The notes beneath the pieces were generated by a model. It was not told the DNA's origin and did not search any database. It was given only the letters and a program-made list of their open reading frames with translations. The position numbers and the translations under genes are program-made. DNA of 64,000 nt from Mycobacterium sp. Root265 (lineage in GTDB: Bacteria > Actinomycetota > Actinomycetes > Mycobacteriales > Mycobacteriaceae). How positions within the stretch are numbered: the first letter of the stretch is position 1; the number at the start of each line of letters is the position of its first letter. Where the stretch lies: the NCBI RefSeq assembly GCF_001428895.1, contig NZ_LMJA01000031.1, forward strand, positions 124,001 to 188,000. Direction: 5' to 3'. Positions 7,681 through 15,860 of this stretch are shown here, piece by piece.

Positions 7681-9108
7681 ATGAGCCGGCTATCGAGCGT
7701 GGACGCAGCATTCTGGTTCGCCGAAACCGAGGGCTGGCACATGCACATCGGGGCGTGCGCGATATGCGACCCGACCGATGCACCCGACTTCAGCTTCGAC
7801 CGGGTCCGCGAACTCGTCGCCAGCCGGTTACCCGAACTCCCCCAACTGCGCTGGCGCGTGACGGGTGCCCCGATGGGGATGGACCGGCCGTGGTTCGTCG
7901 AGGACGACGATCTCGACATCGACTTCCACATCCGGCGGATCGCGGTACCGGCGCCGGGCGGCCGCAAGGAGTTCGACGAACTGGCCGGCCGGCTCATGTC
8001 CTACAAACTCGACCGATCCAAACCGCTGTGGGAACTCTGGTGGATCGAGGGCCTCAAGGGCGGCCGCGTCGCGATCATCACCAAGATGCACCACGCCGTC
8101 GTCGACGGTGTCTCCGGCGCCGGACTCACCGAGATTCTGTTCGACGTGACCCGCGAGCCGCGCCCACCGGCCGTCGACGTCGACCGCTCTCTCGTCGGCG
8201 TCGGCCTGCCGCGGCCCGAGGTGCGCTTCGTCAACGGGCTGATCAATCTCGGCGTCAAGACGCCCTACCGGATCGCACGCCTCATCGAGCAGACGGTGCG
8301 CCAACAGATCGCGGTGCGCGGCATCGTCAACAAGCCTCCGCGCTATTTCGACGGGCCGACAGTGCGTTTCAACGCACCCATCTCACCGCACCGCCAGGTG
8401 GCCGGAGCGCGGGTGCCACTTGAGCGGGTCAAGGCGGTGAAAGAGGCGTTCGGCGTCAAGCTCAACGATGTCGTGCTCGCCTTGGTATCCGGTGCCATGC
8501 GCGACTACCTCAAGGAGCGCAACGAGTTGCCGGAGCAGTCACTGGTCTCTCAGGTGCCGGTGTCCACCCGCTCGGAGTCCGACAACGGGGTGGGCAACCA
8601 GGTGTCGGCCATGACGGTCGTGCTCGCCAGCGACATCGCCGACCCCGCCAGACGCATCAAGGCGATCTACGCCTACACCCAGGGCGCCAAGGAGATGGCC
8701 AAGGCACTCACCGCGAACCAGATCATGGGGTACACCGAGACCACGCCGCCCGGCCTGCTCGCGTTGGCCTCGCGCGCCTACGCGGCCAGCGGGATCGGTA
8801 GCTCGATCGCGCCGATGAACGTGGTGATCAGCAATGTGCCCGGCCCGGATTTCCCGCTGTATCTCGGCGGCGCGAAGGTCGAGAGCCTGATGCCGCTGGG
8901 GCCGCTGCTCTTCGACGTGGCGCTCAACGTCACCTGCTTCAGCTACTGCGGTTCGGTCGATTTCGGTTTCATCACCACCCCCGAAGTGGCTGCCGACATC
9001 TACAAGATGGCCGATCTGATCGAACCCGCGCTCTTCGATCTGGAGGTGGCCGCCGGACTGGCGCAGCCCACCGGCGGCAAGCGGGTACCGCCGCGCGGCC
9101 GTCGCTGA
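7681..9108 (+). CDS. Wax ester synthase/diacylglycerol acyltransferase (WS/DGAT, Tgs family)
   Basis: A 475-aa acyltransferase that would join acyl-CoA to diacylglycerol or fatty alcohol for storage lipid. The catalytic HHAVVDG motif is at residues 137-143, preceded by [11 protein letters not shown]. The C-terminal [39 protein letters not shown] segment is the second diagnostic block of the family. Length matches the mycobacterial Tgs proteins (about 450-480 aa). The downstream order (membrane protein, PPK2 on the opposite strand) recalls the Rv3231c-Rv3234c neighbourhood, but orthology to a specific Tgs is not proven. Confidence 0.92.
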   Translation: MSRLSSVDAAFWFAETEGWHMHIGACAICDPTDAPDFSFDRVRELVASRLPELPQLRWRVTGAPMGMDRPWFVEDDDLDIDFHIRRIAVPAPGGRKEFDELAGRLMSYKLDRSKPLWELWWIEGLKGGRVAIITKMHHAVVDGVSGAGLTEILFDVTREPRPPAVDVDRSLVGVGLPRPEVRFVNGLINLGVKTPYRIARLIEQTVRQQIAVRGIVNKPPRYFDGPTVRFNAPISPHRQVAGARVPLERVKAVKEAFGVKLNDVVLALVSGAMRDYLKERNELPEQSLVSQVPVSTRSESDNGVGNQVSAMTVVLASDIADPARRIKAIYAYTQGAKEMAKALTANQIMGYTETTPPGLLALASRAYAASGIGSSIAPMNVVISNVPGPDFPLYLGGAKVESLMPLGPLLFDVALNVTCFSYCGSVDFGFITTPEVAADIYKMADLIEPALFDLEVAAGLAQPTGGKRVPPRGRR

Positions 9109-9113
9109 ACTCC

Positions 9114-9971
9114 TCAGCGTTTACGGGTGACGGGGACGTCTTCCTGACGTGATCCGCCCAGCCCGCTGAGCAGCGACACGATCACCCCGATGATCACCAT
9201 GCCGCCGCCGACGGTCAGGGTGAGGTTCAGCCACATGTGCATGCTGTCGACGGCGTGATCGACCATCACATCGGCGATGGCGTGGATGTTGCCTGCGGTC
9301 CGGTTCAGCGCGTCGTCGACGTGGCCGCGGCCGATCTCGATACCGGCCCAGCCGGCCGCACCGACGAGCAGCGCCGAAACCCCCAGCGCGGCAAACATTC
9401 TGCCGCGCCTACGGGATGCCGTGAGGGTCAGCAGGGCGAACACGACGGCCAGCACCGCCACCCCGACGCTGACCCACGGGCCCCACAGCGCGACAGGACG
9501 CAACTGGCCCGGCCGCAGACCGCCTGATTCGTTCTCGGTCACCGGAACCTGCAGGCTCGTCGGCACCTGCACGCCGAAACCATCAAGGGTCTGCCGGATC
9601 GAACTGTCGGCCAGCATCGGCGACAGATCCACCACCCACTGACCCTGCGCGTCGTTGGTGAACAACCAGCGGTGCGCCACCCGGTTGACGGCGGCGAACT
9701 GGCCGGGGAAGACCGGGCTGGCGGTGTAGGAATTGGCGGCCGCCTCCAACAGGGTGGCCTGCACCCCGGAGGCGCCGGTGGCGGCGGACACCTGGGCGGT
9801 CAGCTCAGCGGCCATCGGCTGCTGCAGCGCCGGGTTGCGTGCCGCGCCGGCCGCCAGATCGGAGTACCCGTCCACGCTGACGACATTGTGTTGCGTCCAC
9901 AGCGCGGGGACGCTGAGCGCCAGCAGCGCGGTGGTGACCAGCCAGAGCAGGAGCGCCAGCAGCGAACGCAT
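9114..9971 (-). CDS. Membrane protein with extracytoplasmic domain, unknown function
   Basis: A 285-aa protein. An N-terminal helix (LLALLLWLVTTALLALSVPAL) is followed by about 140 residues predicted outside the membrane (VDGYSDLAAGAARNPALQQPMAAELTAQV). Three C-terminal helices come next: WVSVGVAVLAVVFALLTL, FAALGVSALLVGAAGWAG and LTVGGGMVIIGVIVSLL. The tail is basic. A Shine-Dalgarno GAGAGGGG precedes the ATG at 9971. The gene starts 17 bp after the end of ppk2 and could be co-transcribed with it. No conserved catalytic motif seen. Confidence 0.8.
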   Translation of the reverse strand: MRSLLALLLWLVTTALLALSVPALWTQHNVVSVDGYSDLAAGAARNPALQQPMAAELTAQVSAATGASGVQATLLEAAANSYTASPVFPGQFAAVNRVAHRWLFTNDAQGQWVVDLSPMLADSSIRQTLDGFGVQVPTSLQVPVTENESGGLRPGQLRPVALWGPWVSVGVAVLAVVFALLTLTASRRRGRMFAALGVSALLVGAAGWAGIEIGRGHVDDALNRTAGNIHAIADVMVDHAVDSMHMWLNLTLTVGGGMVIIGVIVSLLSGLGGSRQEDVPVTRKR

Positions 9972-9987
9972 GGCACCCCTCTCCGTG

Positions 9988-10845
9988 TCAGTCCGAAAGC
10001 GCGCGTCCCACGATCAGCGGATCGGGATGGCCGATCACCTCGTAGTCCTTGTTGTCGTAGTCGAACTTACTCAGCACGTGGCGCATCGCGTTGATCCGGG
10101 CGCGTTTCTTGTCGTTGCTCTTCACCACGGTCCACGGCGCGGTCTCGGTATCGGTCCAGGCGAACATGTCTTCCTTCGCCGCGGTGTAGCCGTCCCATTT
10201 GTCCAGCGACGCCAGGTCGGTGGGCGAGAGTTTCCACTGCCGGACCGGATCGACCTGGCGGATGGTGAAGCGGGTGCGCTGTTCGTTCTGGGTCACCGAG
10301 AACCACAGCTTGGTGAGGCTGATGCCGTCGTTGACCAGCATCTGTTCGAACAGCGGCGCCTGCCGGATGAACTCGGCGTGCTGCTTGGGGCTGCAGTAGC
10401 CCATGACCCGCTCGACACCGGCCCGGTTGTACCAGGACCGGTCGAACAGGACGATCTCACCGGCGGCGGGCAGGTGCTGGACGTAACGCTGGAAATACCA
10501 CTGGGTGCGTTCCTTCTCGGTCGGCTTCTCCAGTGCGACCACCCGGGCGCCGCGCGGGTTGAGGTGTTCCATGAACCGCTTGATGGTGCCGCCCTTGCCC
10601 GCGGCGTCCCGGCCCTCGAAGACGATGACGTGCCGCAGGCCGTTGGCCTGGCTCCACTTCTGCAGTTTGAGCAACTCGATCTGCAGCAGGCGCTTCTGCT
10701 CTTCGTACTCGATGCGCTTCATCCGCTCGTCGTACGGGTAGTTCTCCCGCCAGGTGTCGACGACGTCGCCGCCGGGCATCAACAGCAGTTCGGGATCGTC
10801 GTCGTCATCGTCGCGGACGGCGTAGCCGGAAACATCGAGAGTCAC
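9988..10845 (-). CDS. ppk2: Polyphosphate kinase 2
   Basis: A 285-aa class I PPK2 that transfers phosphate between polyphosphate and nucleoside diphosphates. It has the Walker A FEGRDAAGKGGTIKR (about 76-90), the Walker B-like IVLFDRSWYNRAGVERVMGYC (about 131-151), lid-region arginines (KPTEKERTQWYFQRY) and the WKLSPTDL block. The Asp-rich N-terminus (RDDDDDD) is unusual but short. The start is GTG at 10845, placed by a minus-strand TAGCTT -10 box 6 nt upstream. Confidence 0.95.
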   Translation of the reverse strand: MTLDVSGYAVRDDDDDDPELLLMPGGDVVDTWRENYPYDERMKRIEYEEQKRLLQIELLKLQKWSQANGLRHVIVFEGRDAAGKGGTIKRFMEHLNPRGARVVALEKPTEKERTQWYFQRYVQHLPAAGEIVLFDRSWYNRAGVERVMGYCSPKQHAEFIRQAPLFEQMLVNDGISLTKLWFSVTQNEQRTRFTIRQVDPVRQWKLSPTDLASLDKWDGYTAAKEDMFAWTDTETAPWTVVKSNDKKRARINAMRHVLSKFDYDNKDYEVIGHPDPLIVGRALSD

Positions 10846-10851
10846 CGGGCG

Positions 10852-10857
10852 AAGCTA
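10852..10857 (-). promoter_or_regulatory. -10 box, leaderless start of ppk2
   Basis: TAGCTT on the minus strand, 6 nt before the GTG at 10845. Confidence 0.45.
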
Positions 10858-10905
10858 TCCACCCGGACGTACGAGACGGTGACGTCCGGGTGAACAGCAG
10901 GTGGT

Positions 10906-12417
10906 CTACTTTGCTTCGCGCTTGGGCCGCGACAGCGCCATCTTGGTCATCATCTTGTTCATCCGGGCCAGCGCCTTGAGCGAGTTGTTGTAGTAGTTGC
11001 CGCCGGCGCCGACGCTCAGTCGCGGCACCACCACGGTCTCCTGCCGGCAGTACTTGCGCACACCGTCGACGCCGCCGAAGCGGGCACCGATCCCGGAGGT
11101 CTTCCAGCCCCCCATCGGGGCGGTGGTGCACATCAGATTGGAGATCACGTCGTTGACGTTGACGGCACCGCAGTCCAGTTGCAGCGCAATGTCCTTGGCG
11201 CGCTCGACATTCTTGGAGAACACCGCCGCGCTCAGCCCGTAGGGGCTGTCGTTGGCCAGCCGCACGGCCTCACCGACGGAGGACACCTTCATGATGGGCA
11301 GGGTTGGACCGAAGGTCTCCTCGGTCATACAGGCCATCGAGTGGTCGACGTCGACCAGGACGGTGGGCGGGTAGAAGCTGCCCGCGCCCTCGGAGCGCTT
11401 GCCGCCGGTCAGCGCTCTGGCGCCCTTGGCCAGGGCGTCATCGACGTGCTTGGCGGTGACCGCCACCTGGGACTCGTCGATCAGTGCGCCGAAGTCGTAG
11501 CCCTCGCCCGACCCCACCTTCAGGTTCTGCACGGCCTTGACCACCGCGGCGACGAACTGGTCGTAGACCTGCTCCAGCACGTAGACCCGCTCGACGGACA
11601 CGCAGGTCTGGCCCGCATTGAACATCGCGCCCCACACCGCGGCGTTGGCGGCGAGTTCCACGTCGGCGTCGTCGAGCACGATCATCGGATCCTTGCCGCC
11701 CAGCTCCAGGCTGACCGGGGTGAGCCGGCGCGCGGCACGCTCCATCACCTTCACGCCGGTGGCCGAGGATCCGGTGAACTGGATGTAGTCGGAGTTGTCG
11801 ATGACGGCCTCGGACACCTCGCGCGCGCCCTGGGCCAGCGCCAGCACCTCGGGAGCGCCGGAATCCAGCCAGCCGCGCAGCAGCACCTCGGCGGTCAGCG
11901 GGGTGCGCTCGGACGGCTTGAGCAGCACCGCGGCACCGGCGGCGAGCGCGCCGATGGCGTCCATCATCGCGTTGGCGACGGGGTAGTTCCACGGCGCGAT
12001 GATCCCGACGACCGCGCGCGGCCGGTAGTGCACGGCGATCTTCTTGATGGACAGGAACGGCAGCGGGGCCGGGCGGCTGTCCGGCGCCATCGCCTTCTCG
12101 ACCGTCTTGATGTAGTACGACAGGATCATGATCAGCAGCGGCACTTCCTGTGCCGCGTCGGTGGCCGATTTGCCGGTTTCGGCGATCAGCAACCGCTCGA
12201 TCTCATCGCGGTTGTCGCCCAGCCAGACGGCGTAGCGGGCGAGCACCTTGGCGCGGCCCTTCGCCCCGCGGGCCTCCCATTCGCGTTGCGCTTCGCGCAG
12301 GCCGGCAGCGATCTGCGGGACGTCGGCGGGGTTGGTCCAGCGCACCTCGCCGGCCACCGCGCCGGTGGCGGGATTCAGGATGGTCGACACGTCGGAACGG
12401 TCTGCTGTGGCAGTCAT
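10906..12417 (-). CDS. Aldehyde dehydrogenase (NAD(P)+), succinate-semialdehyde-type
   Basis: A 503-aa aldehyde dehydrogenase superfamily enzyme. Visible motifs are APWNYPVANAMMDAIGALAAG (substrate/cofactor entry), LKPSERTPL, FTGSSATG (Rossmann loop), LELGGKDPMIVL (general-base Glu) and FNAGQTCVSVERVYV (nucleophile Cys). TFGPTLPIMKV follows. The family oxidises an aldehyde to its acid with NAD(P)+. Overall layout is closest to the succinate-semialdehyde/broad-specificity mycobacterial enzymes, but the substrate is not determined. The C-terminal 50 residues (ALARMNKMMTKMALSRPKRE) are basic. A TAACAT -10 box lies 6 nt before the ATG. Confidence 0.92.
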   Translation of the reverse strand: MTATADRSDVSTILNPATGAVAGEVRWTNPADVPQIAAGLREAQREWEARGAKGRAKVLARYAVWLGDNRDEIERLLIAETGKSATDAAQEVPLLIMILSYYIKTVEKAMAPDSRPAPLPFLSIKKIAVHYRPRAVVGIIAPWNYPVANAMMDAIGALAAGAAVLLKPSERTPLTAEVLLRGWLDSGAPEVLALAQGAREVSEAVIDNSDYIQFTGSSATGVKVMERAARRLTPVSLELGGKDPMIVLDDADVELAANAAVWGAMFNAGQTCVSVERVYVLEQVYDQFVAAVVKAVQNLKVGSGEGYDFGALIDESQVAVTAKHVDDALAKGARALTGGKRSEGAGSFYPPTVLVDVDHSMACMTEETFGPTLPIMKVSSVGEAVRLANDSPYGLSAAVFSKNVERAKDIALQLDCGAVNVNDVISNLMCTTAPMGGWKTSGIGARFGGVDGVRKYCRQETVVVPRLSVGAGGNYYNNSLKALARMNKMMTKMALSRPKREAK

Positions 12418-12423
12418 AGGGCC

Positions 12424-12429
12424 ATGTTA
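12424..12429 (-). promoter_or_regulatory. -10 box, leaderless start of aldehyde dehydrogenase
   Basis: TAACAT on the minus strand, 6 nt before the ATG at 12417. Confidence 0.45.
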
Positions 12430-12470
12430 AACCCGGGCTGTGACGTAGCTCGCACCGGGGTTGACACCTG

Positions 12471-12983
12471 TCAAGTCGAGGCCAGGGTGCCTTTGACGTA
12501 CTGGGCCTGGCCGAGGTGCTGCGCCGCGTCGTCCACGATGCTGACCAGCCGGGCAGCGGCCGTCACCGGCGGGTCCCAGTTGTCATCGACGACGCGCTCC
12601 AACTCGGCGTCGTCGACGGACGCGATGTACTCCAGCGTCACCTTGTGCACCGCGTGGGCGTACCCGGCCAGCAGGTCAGCAGGGGCCCGGACCTTGGCGA
12701 CCTCGGCGGGGGTGTGCCCGTAACCCATGTCGTTGCCCGGCAGGTCCAGCCCGAAGCGTTCCCGCCACCCGTCCCGGATCCACACCTGCTCGGTGCCGGC
12801 GATATCGGCGAGCTGCACATCGTGCTGCCGGGCGCTGTGCCAGATCAGCCACGCGACGCTGTTCGCACCGGCCACCGGCTGCCACCACGACACCTCATCG
12901 GTGAGCCCTTCGGTGAGCGCGTCGACATGCTCGACGAGTCTGGTGAAGGAGTCCCGGAGCAGTTCCTTGGCTGCATCACTCAT
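12471..12983 (-). CDS. DinB/DUF664-family protein (mycothiol-transferase-like fold)
   Basis: A 170-aa four-helix DinB-superfamily protein. Conserved blocks are LVEHVDALTEGLTDEVSWWQPVAGANSVAWLIWHSARQHD (metal-binding His region) and HAVHKVTLEYI plus VSIVDDAAQHLGQAQYVKG (further histidines). Actinobacterial members include mycothiol-dependent enzymes; which thiol or substrate applies here is not known. The ATG at 12983 is chosen because a TATCTT -10 box lies 7 nt upstream. The frame is open further upstream but starts there lack support. Confidence 0.85.
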   Translation of the reverse strand: MSDAAKELLRDSFTRLVEHVDALTEGLTDEVSWWQPVAGANSVAWLIWHSARQHDVQLADIAGTEQVWIRDGWRERFGLDLPGNDMGYGHTPAEVAKVRAPADLLAGYAHAVHKVTLEYIASVDDAELERVVDDNWDPPVTAAARLVSIVDDAAQHLGQAQYVKGTLAST

Positions 12984-12990
12984 GGCCGCC

Positions 12991-12996
12991 AAGATA
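12991..12996 (-). promoter_or_regulatory. -10 box, leaderless start of DinB gene
   Basis: TATCTT on the minus strand, 7 nt before the ATG at 12983. It overlaps the last codons' neighbourhood of the upstream lipoprotein gene. Confidence 0.4.
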
Positions 12997-12997
12997 C

Positions 12998-14005
12998 TCA
13001 CTGCGCCGCGAATGCGTATTGGACATCGTCGGTGACGCTGCCGCGACACCCGGCGCCGAAGGTCGCCACCCGTTGGCCGGACACCGTGCGCAACGGTGCC
13101 GCGGTCCCGTCGGGCTTGAGGGTTTCCACGACCTCGGCGACACCGGTGCCACCGGCAGCGCAGGGCTCACTCACCCCGGCGGTTCGGCGGCCGAACCCGT
13201 TGCCGTCGAACTGAAGCACCGAGAAGTCCTCGGGCGCTTTGCTGTTCACCGATGTGGTGACGCATCTGGTCTCGGTGCGCAGACAATGCGTGGCCACCTG
13301 ATGGTTCGCCACCTGCGCGGCACCCGGCCGTCCACGCGGCGTGCGCGTCAGCGTGTATGCGCCGGTGAAGCCCGCCGCCGCGGAGGCGATGCGGGCCGGT
13401 TGCTTCGCCGGGTCGGGGACCGGGACACCGCCAAGGGTGTCCTCGCTCCTGGTCATGATCGGCCGGTGCACTTCGATGTACGGGCAATCGCCGGCGCCCA
13501 CCAGCGTCACCGTCGGCGTCAACGTGCCCGCGGCATCGACCGCGATGTCCCAGATCGACCACCCGGGCGCGCTGTAGGTCACCCCGTCCGCGCCCGTGCA
13601 GGACGGACCGCTCTCCACGCTCCACACCATCGTCCAGTGTCCGTCGGCGTAATCGGCGACGCGCACGGCCGCCAGCGGGGTCTGCGGTTTCGCCGGGTCG
13701 GGGATGCCGCCGCCGGTGGCGACGCACCCGTCGTCATCGCACGCGGTGCGGAAGGCCCAGCCGTTCTTCTCGCGCCGCAGATCGTCAACGGCGACTCCGT
13801 TGCGGGTCCCCGAGCCGGTCCACTCGATCACGTAGAGGCCATCCAGCGTGACCGTCGGCGGCGTGAACGCGGGTGTCGGACGGCTCGTCGTCTCACCGAC
13901 CGTCGTACTCGGCGCGCTCGCACCGTCCTGCGCGGGTGCGCACCCCGCGAGCACCACCACCGCGGATACCGCTGCCATCAGGGCTGATCCGTTCACGACG
14001 CCCAT
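12998..14005 (-). CDS. Putative surface lipoprotein with duplicated Cys-pair module
   Basis: A 335-aa probable lipoprotein. The signal peptide ends VVVLAGC, followed by a Ser/Thr/Pro-rich linker (SAPSTTVGETTSRPTPAF). The mature part shows two related modules. The first is GLYVIEWTGSGTRNG with FRTACDDDGCVATGG. The second is GAYTLTRTPRGRPG with HCLRTETRCVTTS. Each has a paired Cys and is linked to an I/V-PDPAK motif. Such modules resemble extracellular domains of mycobacterial secreted proteins; no enzyme motif is visible. The ATG at 14005 follows a TAACGT -10 box by 6 nt. Confidence 0.8.
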   Translation of the reverse strand: MGVVNGSALMAAVSAVVVLAGCAPAQDGASAPSTTVGETTSRPTPAFTPPTVTLDGLYVIEWTGSGTRNGVAVDDLRREKNGWAFRTACDDDGCVATGGGIPDPAKPQTPLAAVRVADYADGHWTMVWSVESGPSCTGADGVTYSAPGWSIWDIAVDAAGTLTPTVTLVGAGDCPYIEVHRPIMTRSEDTLGGVPVPDPAKQPARIASAAAGFTGAYTLTRTPRGRPGAAQVANHQVATHCLRTETRCVTTSVNSKAPEDFSVLQFDGNGFGRRTAGVSEPCAAGGTGVAEVVETLKPDGTAAPLRTVSGQRVATFGAGCRGSVTDDVQYAFAAQ

Positions 14006-14011
14006 CAAACC

Positions 14012-14017
14012 ACGTTA
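14012..14017 (-). promoter_or_regulatory. -10 box, leaderless start of lipoprotein gene
   Basis: TAACGT on the minus strand, 6 nt before the ATG at 14005. It decides against the TTG at 14008. Confidence 0.45.
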
Positions 14018-14038
14018 GGACGATCGTTCTAGGGCGTT

Positions 14039-15355
14039 TCAGGCAGCGGCGGCGGTGTCATTGTCGGTGCTGTTGTCCGCCGGGCTGTCGGTGTCGGTGT
14101 CGGTGTCCGTGTCGGTGTCGGCGGTGGGTTCCGTCTCGTCGGACTGCTCGTCCGCCCCGGTATCGGTCTCGGCCAGGTCGGTGTTGTCTTCGTCGTCGAC
14201 GGTGATCTCTTCCTCGTCGGCCGGGATCTCGTCGACGACGACCTGCTCCTCGTCCTCGGAATCCACCAATTCTTGGTCGTCAGAGAAGGTTTCGTTCCCG
14301 GTCTCGTCGTCCTGCTCATCGATCACCCCGCCGGTCGTGGCAGGCCCCGGGTCGGACGGCGCAACGGGATCGACGGACTCCACAGGCACGTCCACGGTGA
14401 CCACGGTGGGATCGCCACCGGGTACGTCCGACACCCGAGCGGTCGCCAGGACAGACCCCGACTCATCAGCCGCCGCCGTGGCGAACGGCGTCGGTGTGAC
14501 CGGCGCGGGTAGCAGCGCATCGAGTAGATCGCCCCACCCGTCCACCAGGTCGTCGTACACGTTCTGCACGCCGGCTCCGATGGGGTCCGGCAGGAGGACG
14601 AGCGAAGCGACCAGGTTTCTGGCCACAATTCCTAGCAGCCCCGTATTCGGGTCCAGCACATTGCGCATCAAAGTGCTGAGCAGACCCGGGATCTCGCTGG
14701 GGTTCCGGATCGCCGATTCCAGCGCCGCCTCTACTTCGTAGGCCTGGTACCCGAGCCAGGTGAGCGCCTCGGCGACCAGATTGGTCGGTGTGTTGATCAG
14801 GTACCGGGTCGCCAGCAGCACACTGCCGATGGTCGTCGCGTTGAAAGCATCGATCGCCCCCTTACCCGGGAACGGGTTCGGCAGTCCCGCGAACAGGGAG
14901 TTGACGGAGTTGATCGTCCCTTCGATCGCGTCCATTGCCCAGTCGCCGATAGGAGCGGGCAGGACATACGCGATGTAGTAGATGCCGGTGGCGACGCGGT
15001 ATGGATAGGCGCTGAGTCCCGAATTGGTGCTCAGGTACAGCTGAGCCAGATAGCTGAGAACGTTGTCTGCCAGGTCCGGATCTTGTATCGACGTCACCAA
15101 CGCGTTGATCGCGTTGTATGGCACCGACGTGACGGCCAGGAGCGGCGATCGGATCGCTTCGGAAACTCCGTTCACCGCGACCCCGGCGTTGTAGAGCACA
15201 TCCGTCACGAACGACACCGGCAGCACCGCCTCGCTGCTGATCGCCGGCGCGGCCTCTTGTATGGGCGGCACCCACACCGGAGCCGCGGCCGTGACGAGCC
15301 CGGCGGCCAAAACCGCCGACATCAATTTTGTGTGTGCACGAACAGTAATAGTCAT
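14039..15355 (-). CDS. Secreted mycobacterial protein with long acidic Thr-Asp tail
   Basis: A 438-aa exported protein. The N-terminal signal peptide reads KLMSAVLAAGLVTAAAPVWV. Residues about 40-285 form a hydrophobic/amphipathic helical domain (FVTDVLYNAGVAVNGVSEAI, NSLFAGLPNPFPGKGAIDAFN) of the kind found in mycobacterial PE/PPE-like and other secreted proteins with no assigned function. From about residue 300 to the end it becomes extremely acidic (DEQDDETGNETFSDDQELV, EDEEQVVVDE), finishing in a Thr-Asp repeat. A Shine-Dalgarno GGGGGAATGAC precedes the ATG. It might bind cations or space the domain from the wall; that is inference. Confidence 0.8.
   Translation of the reverse strand: MTITVRAHTKLMSAVLAAGLVTAAAPVWVPPIQEAAPAISSEAVLPVSFVTDVLYNAGVAVNGVSEAIRSPLLAVTSVPYNAINALVTSIQDPDLADNVLSYLAQLYLSTNSGLSAYPYRVATGIYYIAYVLPAPIGDWAMDAIEGTINSVNSLFAGLPNPFPGKGAIDAFNATTIGSVLLATRYLINTPTNLVAEALTWLGYQAYEVEAALESAIRNPSEIPGLLSTLMRNVLDPNTGLLGIVARNLVASLVLLPDPIGAGVQNVYDDLVDGWGDLLDALLPAPVTPTPFATAAADESGSVLATARVSDVPGGDPTVVTVDVPVESVDPVAPSDPGPATTGGVIDEQDDETGNETFSDDQELVDSEDEEQVVVDEIPADEEEITVDDEDNTDLAETDTGADEQSDETEPTADTDTDTDTDTDSPADNSTDNDTAAAA
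14085..14130. repeat. Hexanucleotide tandem repeat encoding Thr-Asp
   Basis: Imperfect tandem copies of GTCGGT/GTCCGT on the plus strand, encoding the (Asp-Thr)n run on the minus strand near the end of the secreted protein. Multiples of six preserve frame. Confidence 0.7.
14599..14611 (-). repeat. dispersed GC-rich repeat core, copy e
   Basis: Minus-strand GTCGCTTCGCTCG inside the secreted-protein gene, identical to the core at 2901-2913. Confidence 0.4.
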
Positions 15356-15407
15356 GTCATTCCCCCGAATGTGACTGTGCCGACCCCCTGTCGGCGCGCA
15401 CAGACTA

Positions 15408-15446
15408 AGTAGCGACGTGACGCGGCGCTGTGAGTATTTCGCTACT
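15408..15446. repeat. Inverted repeat AGTAGCGA / TCGCTACT upstream of the secreted-protein gene
   Basis: AGTAGCGA (15408-15415) and TCGCTACT (15439-15446) are perfect complements 23 nt apart, in the intergenic space 53-91 bp upstream of the start at 15355 and just after the VOC stop. It could be an operator or a weak hairpin. Confidence 0.35.
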
Positions 15447-15454
15447 CGACTTCG

Positions 15455-15838
15455 TTACTGCGCCGCCCCGTGGAAGACCGCCTCCACGTTGTTGCCGTCC
15501 GGGTCCCGGACGAACGCCCCGAAGTAGCCGGGGTGATATTCGGGCCACAGCCGCGGGGCGTGCAACGACTCCGCGCCCAGTTCCACCGCGGCGTCGTAGA
15601 ACGCCTGCACCGCGTCGGTGTCGGCCGCCTGGAACGCGAAATGCGTCTCACGGTTCGGACCCGTCGCCTCCCCGGCGTTCAGATCGGCGATCCAGAAGTC
15701 CGGTTTGCCGTCGACGCCGTAGCCGATGGCGACCTGGTAATCCATCTGCCGGGTGAACCCCAGTACGCCGAGGACCTTGTCGTAGAAGGCCTTCGACCGC
15801 TCCCAATCCGCACAGTTGATTCCGAAGTGATCTATCAC
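15455..15838 (-). CDS. VOC (glyoxalase/bleomycin-resistance) family protein
   Basis: A 127-aa vicinal-oxygen-chelate protein. IDHFGINCADWERSKAFYDKVLGVLGF is the first beta-alpha-beta-beta-beta unit with a candidate metal His, and HFAFQAADTDAVQAFYDAAVELGA with VRDPDGNNVEAVFH is the second. Such proteins are metal-dependent isomerases, dioxygenases or resistance proteins; substrate unknown. The start is taken as GTG at 15838, not ATG at 15853, because a TACGGT -10 box lies 6 nt upstream of the GTG and the family normally begins MIDHFGI. Confidence 0.88.
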   Translation of the reverse strand: MIDHFGINCADWERSKAFYDKVLGVLGFTRQMDYQVAIGYGVDGKPDFWIADLNAGEATGPNRETHFAFQAADTDAVQAFYDAAVELGAESLHAPRLWPEYHPGYFGAFVRDPDGNNVEAVFHGAAQ

Positions 15839-15844
15839 ACGGTC

Positions 15845-15854
15845 ACCGTACATT
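15845..15854. promoter_or_regulatory. Overlapping divergent -10 boxes (VOC / amidohydrolase)
   Basis: Minus-strand TACGGT (15845-15850) is 6 nt before the GTG at 15838. Plus-strand TACATT (15849-15854) is 6 nt before the ATG at 15861. The two -10 boxes share two base pairs, so the two leaderless transcripts would start only about 22 bp apart. Confidence 0.5.
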
Positions 15855-15860
15855 CGGGGT

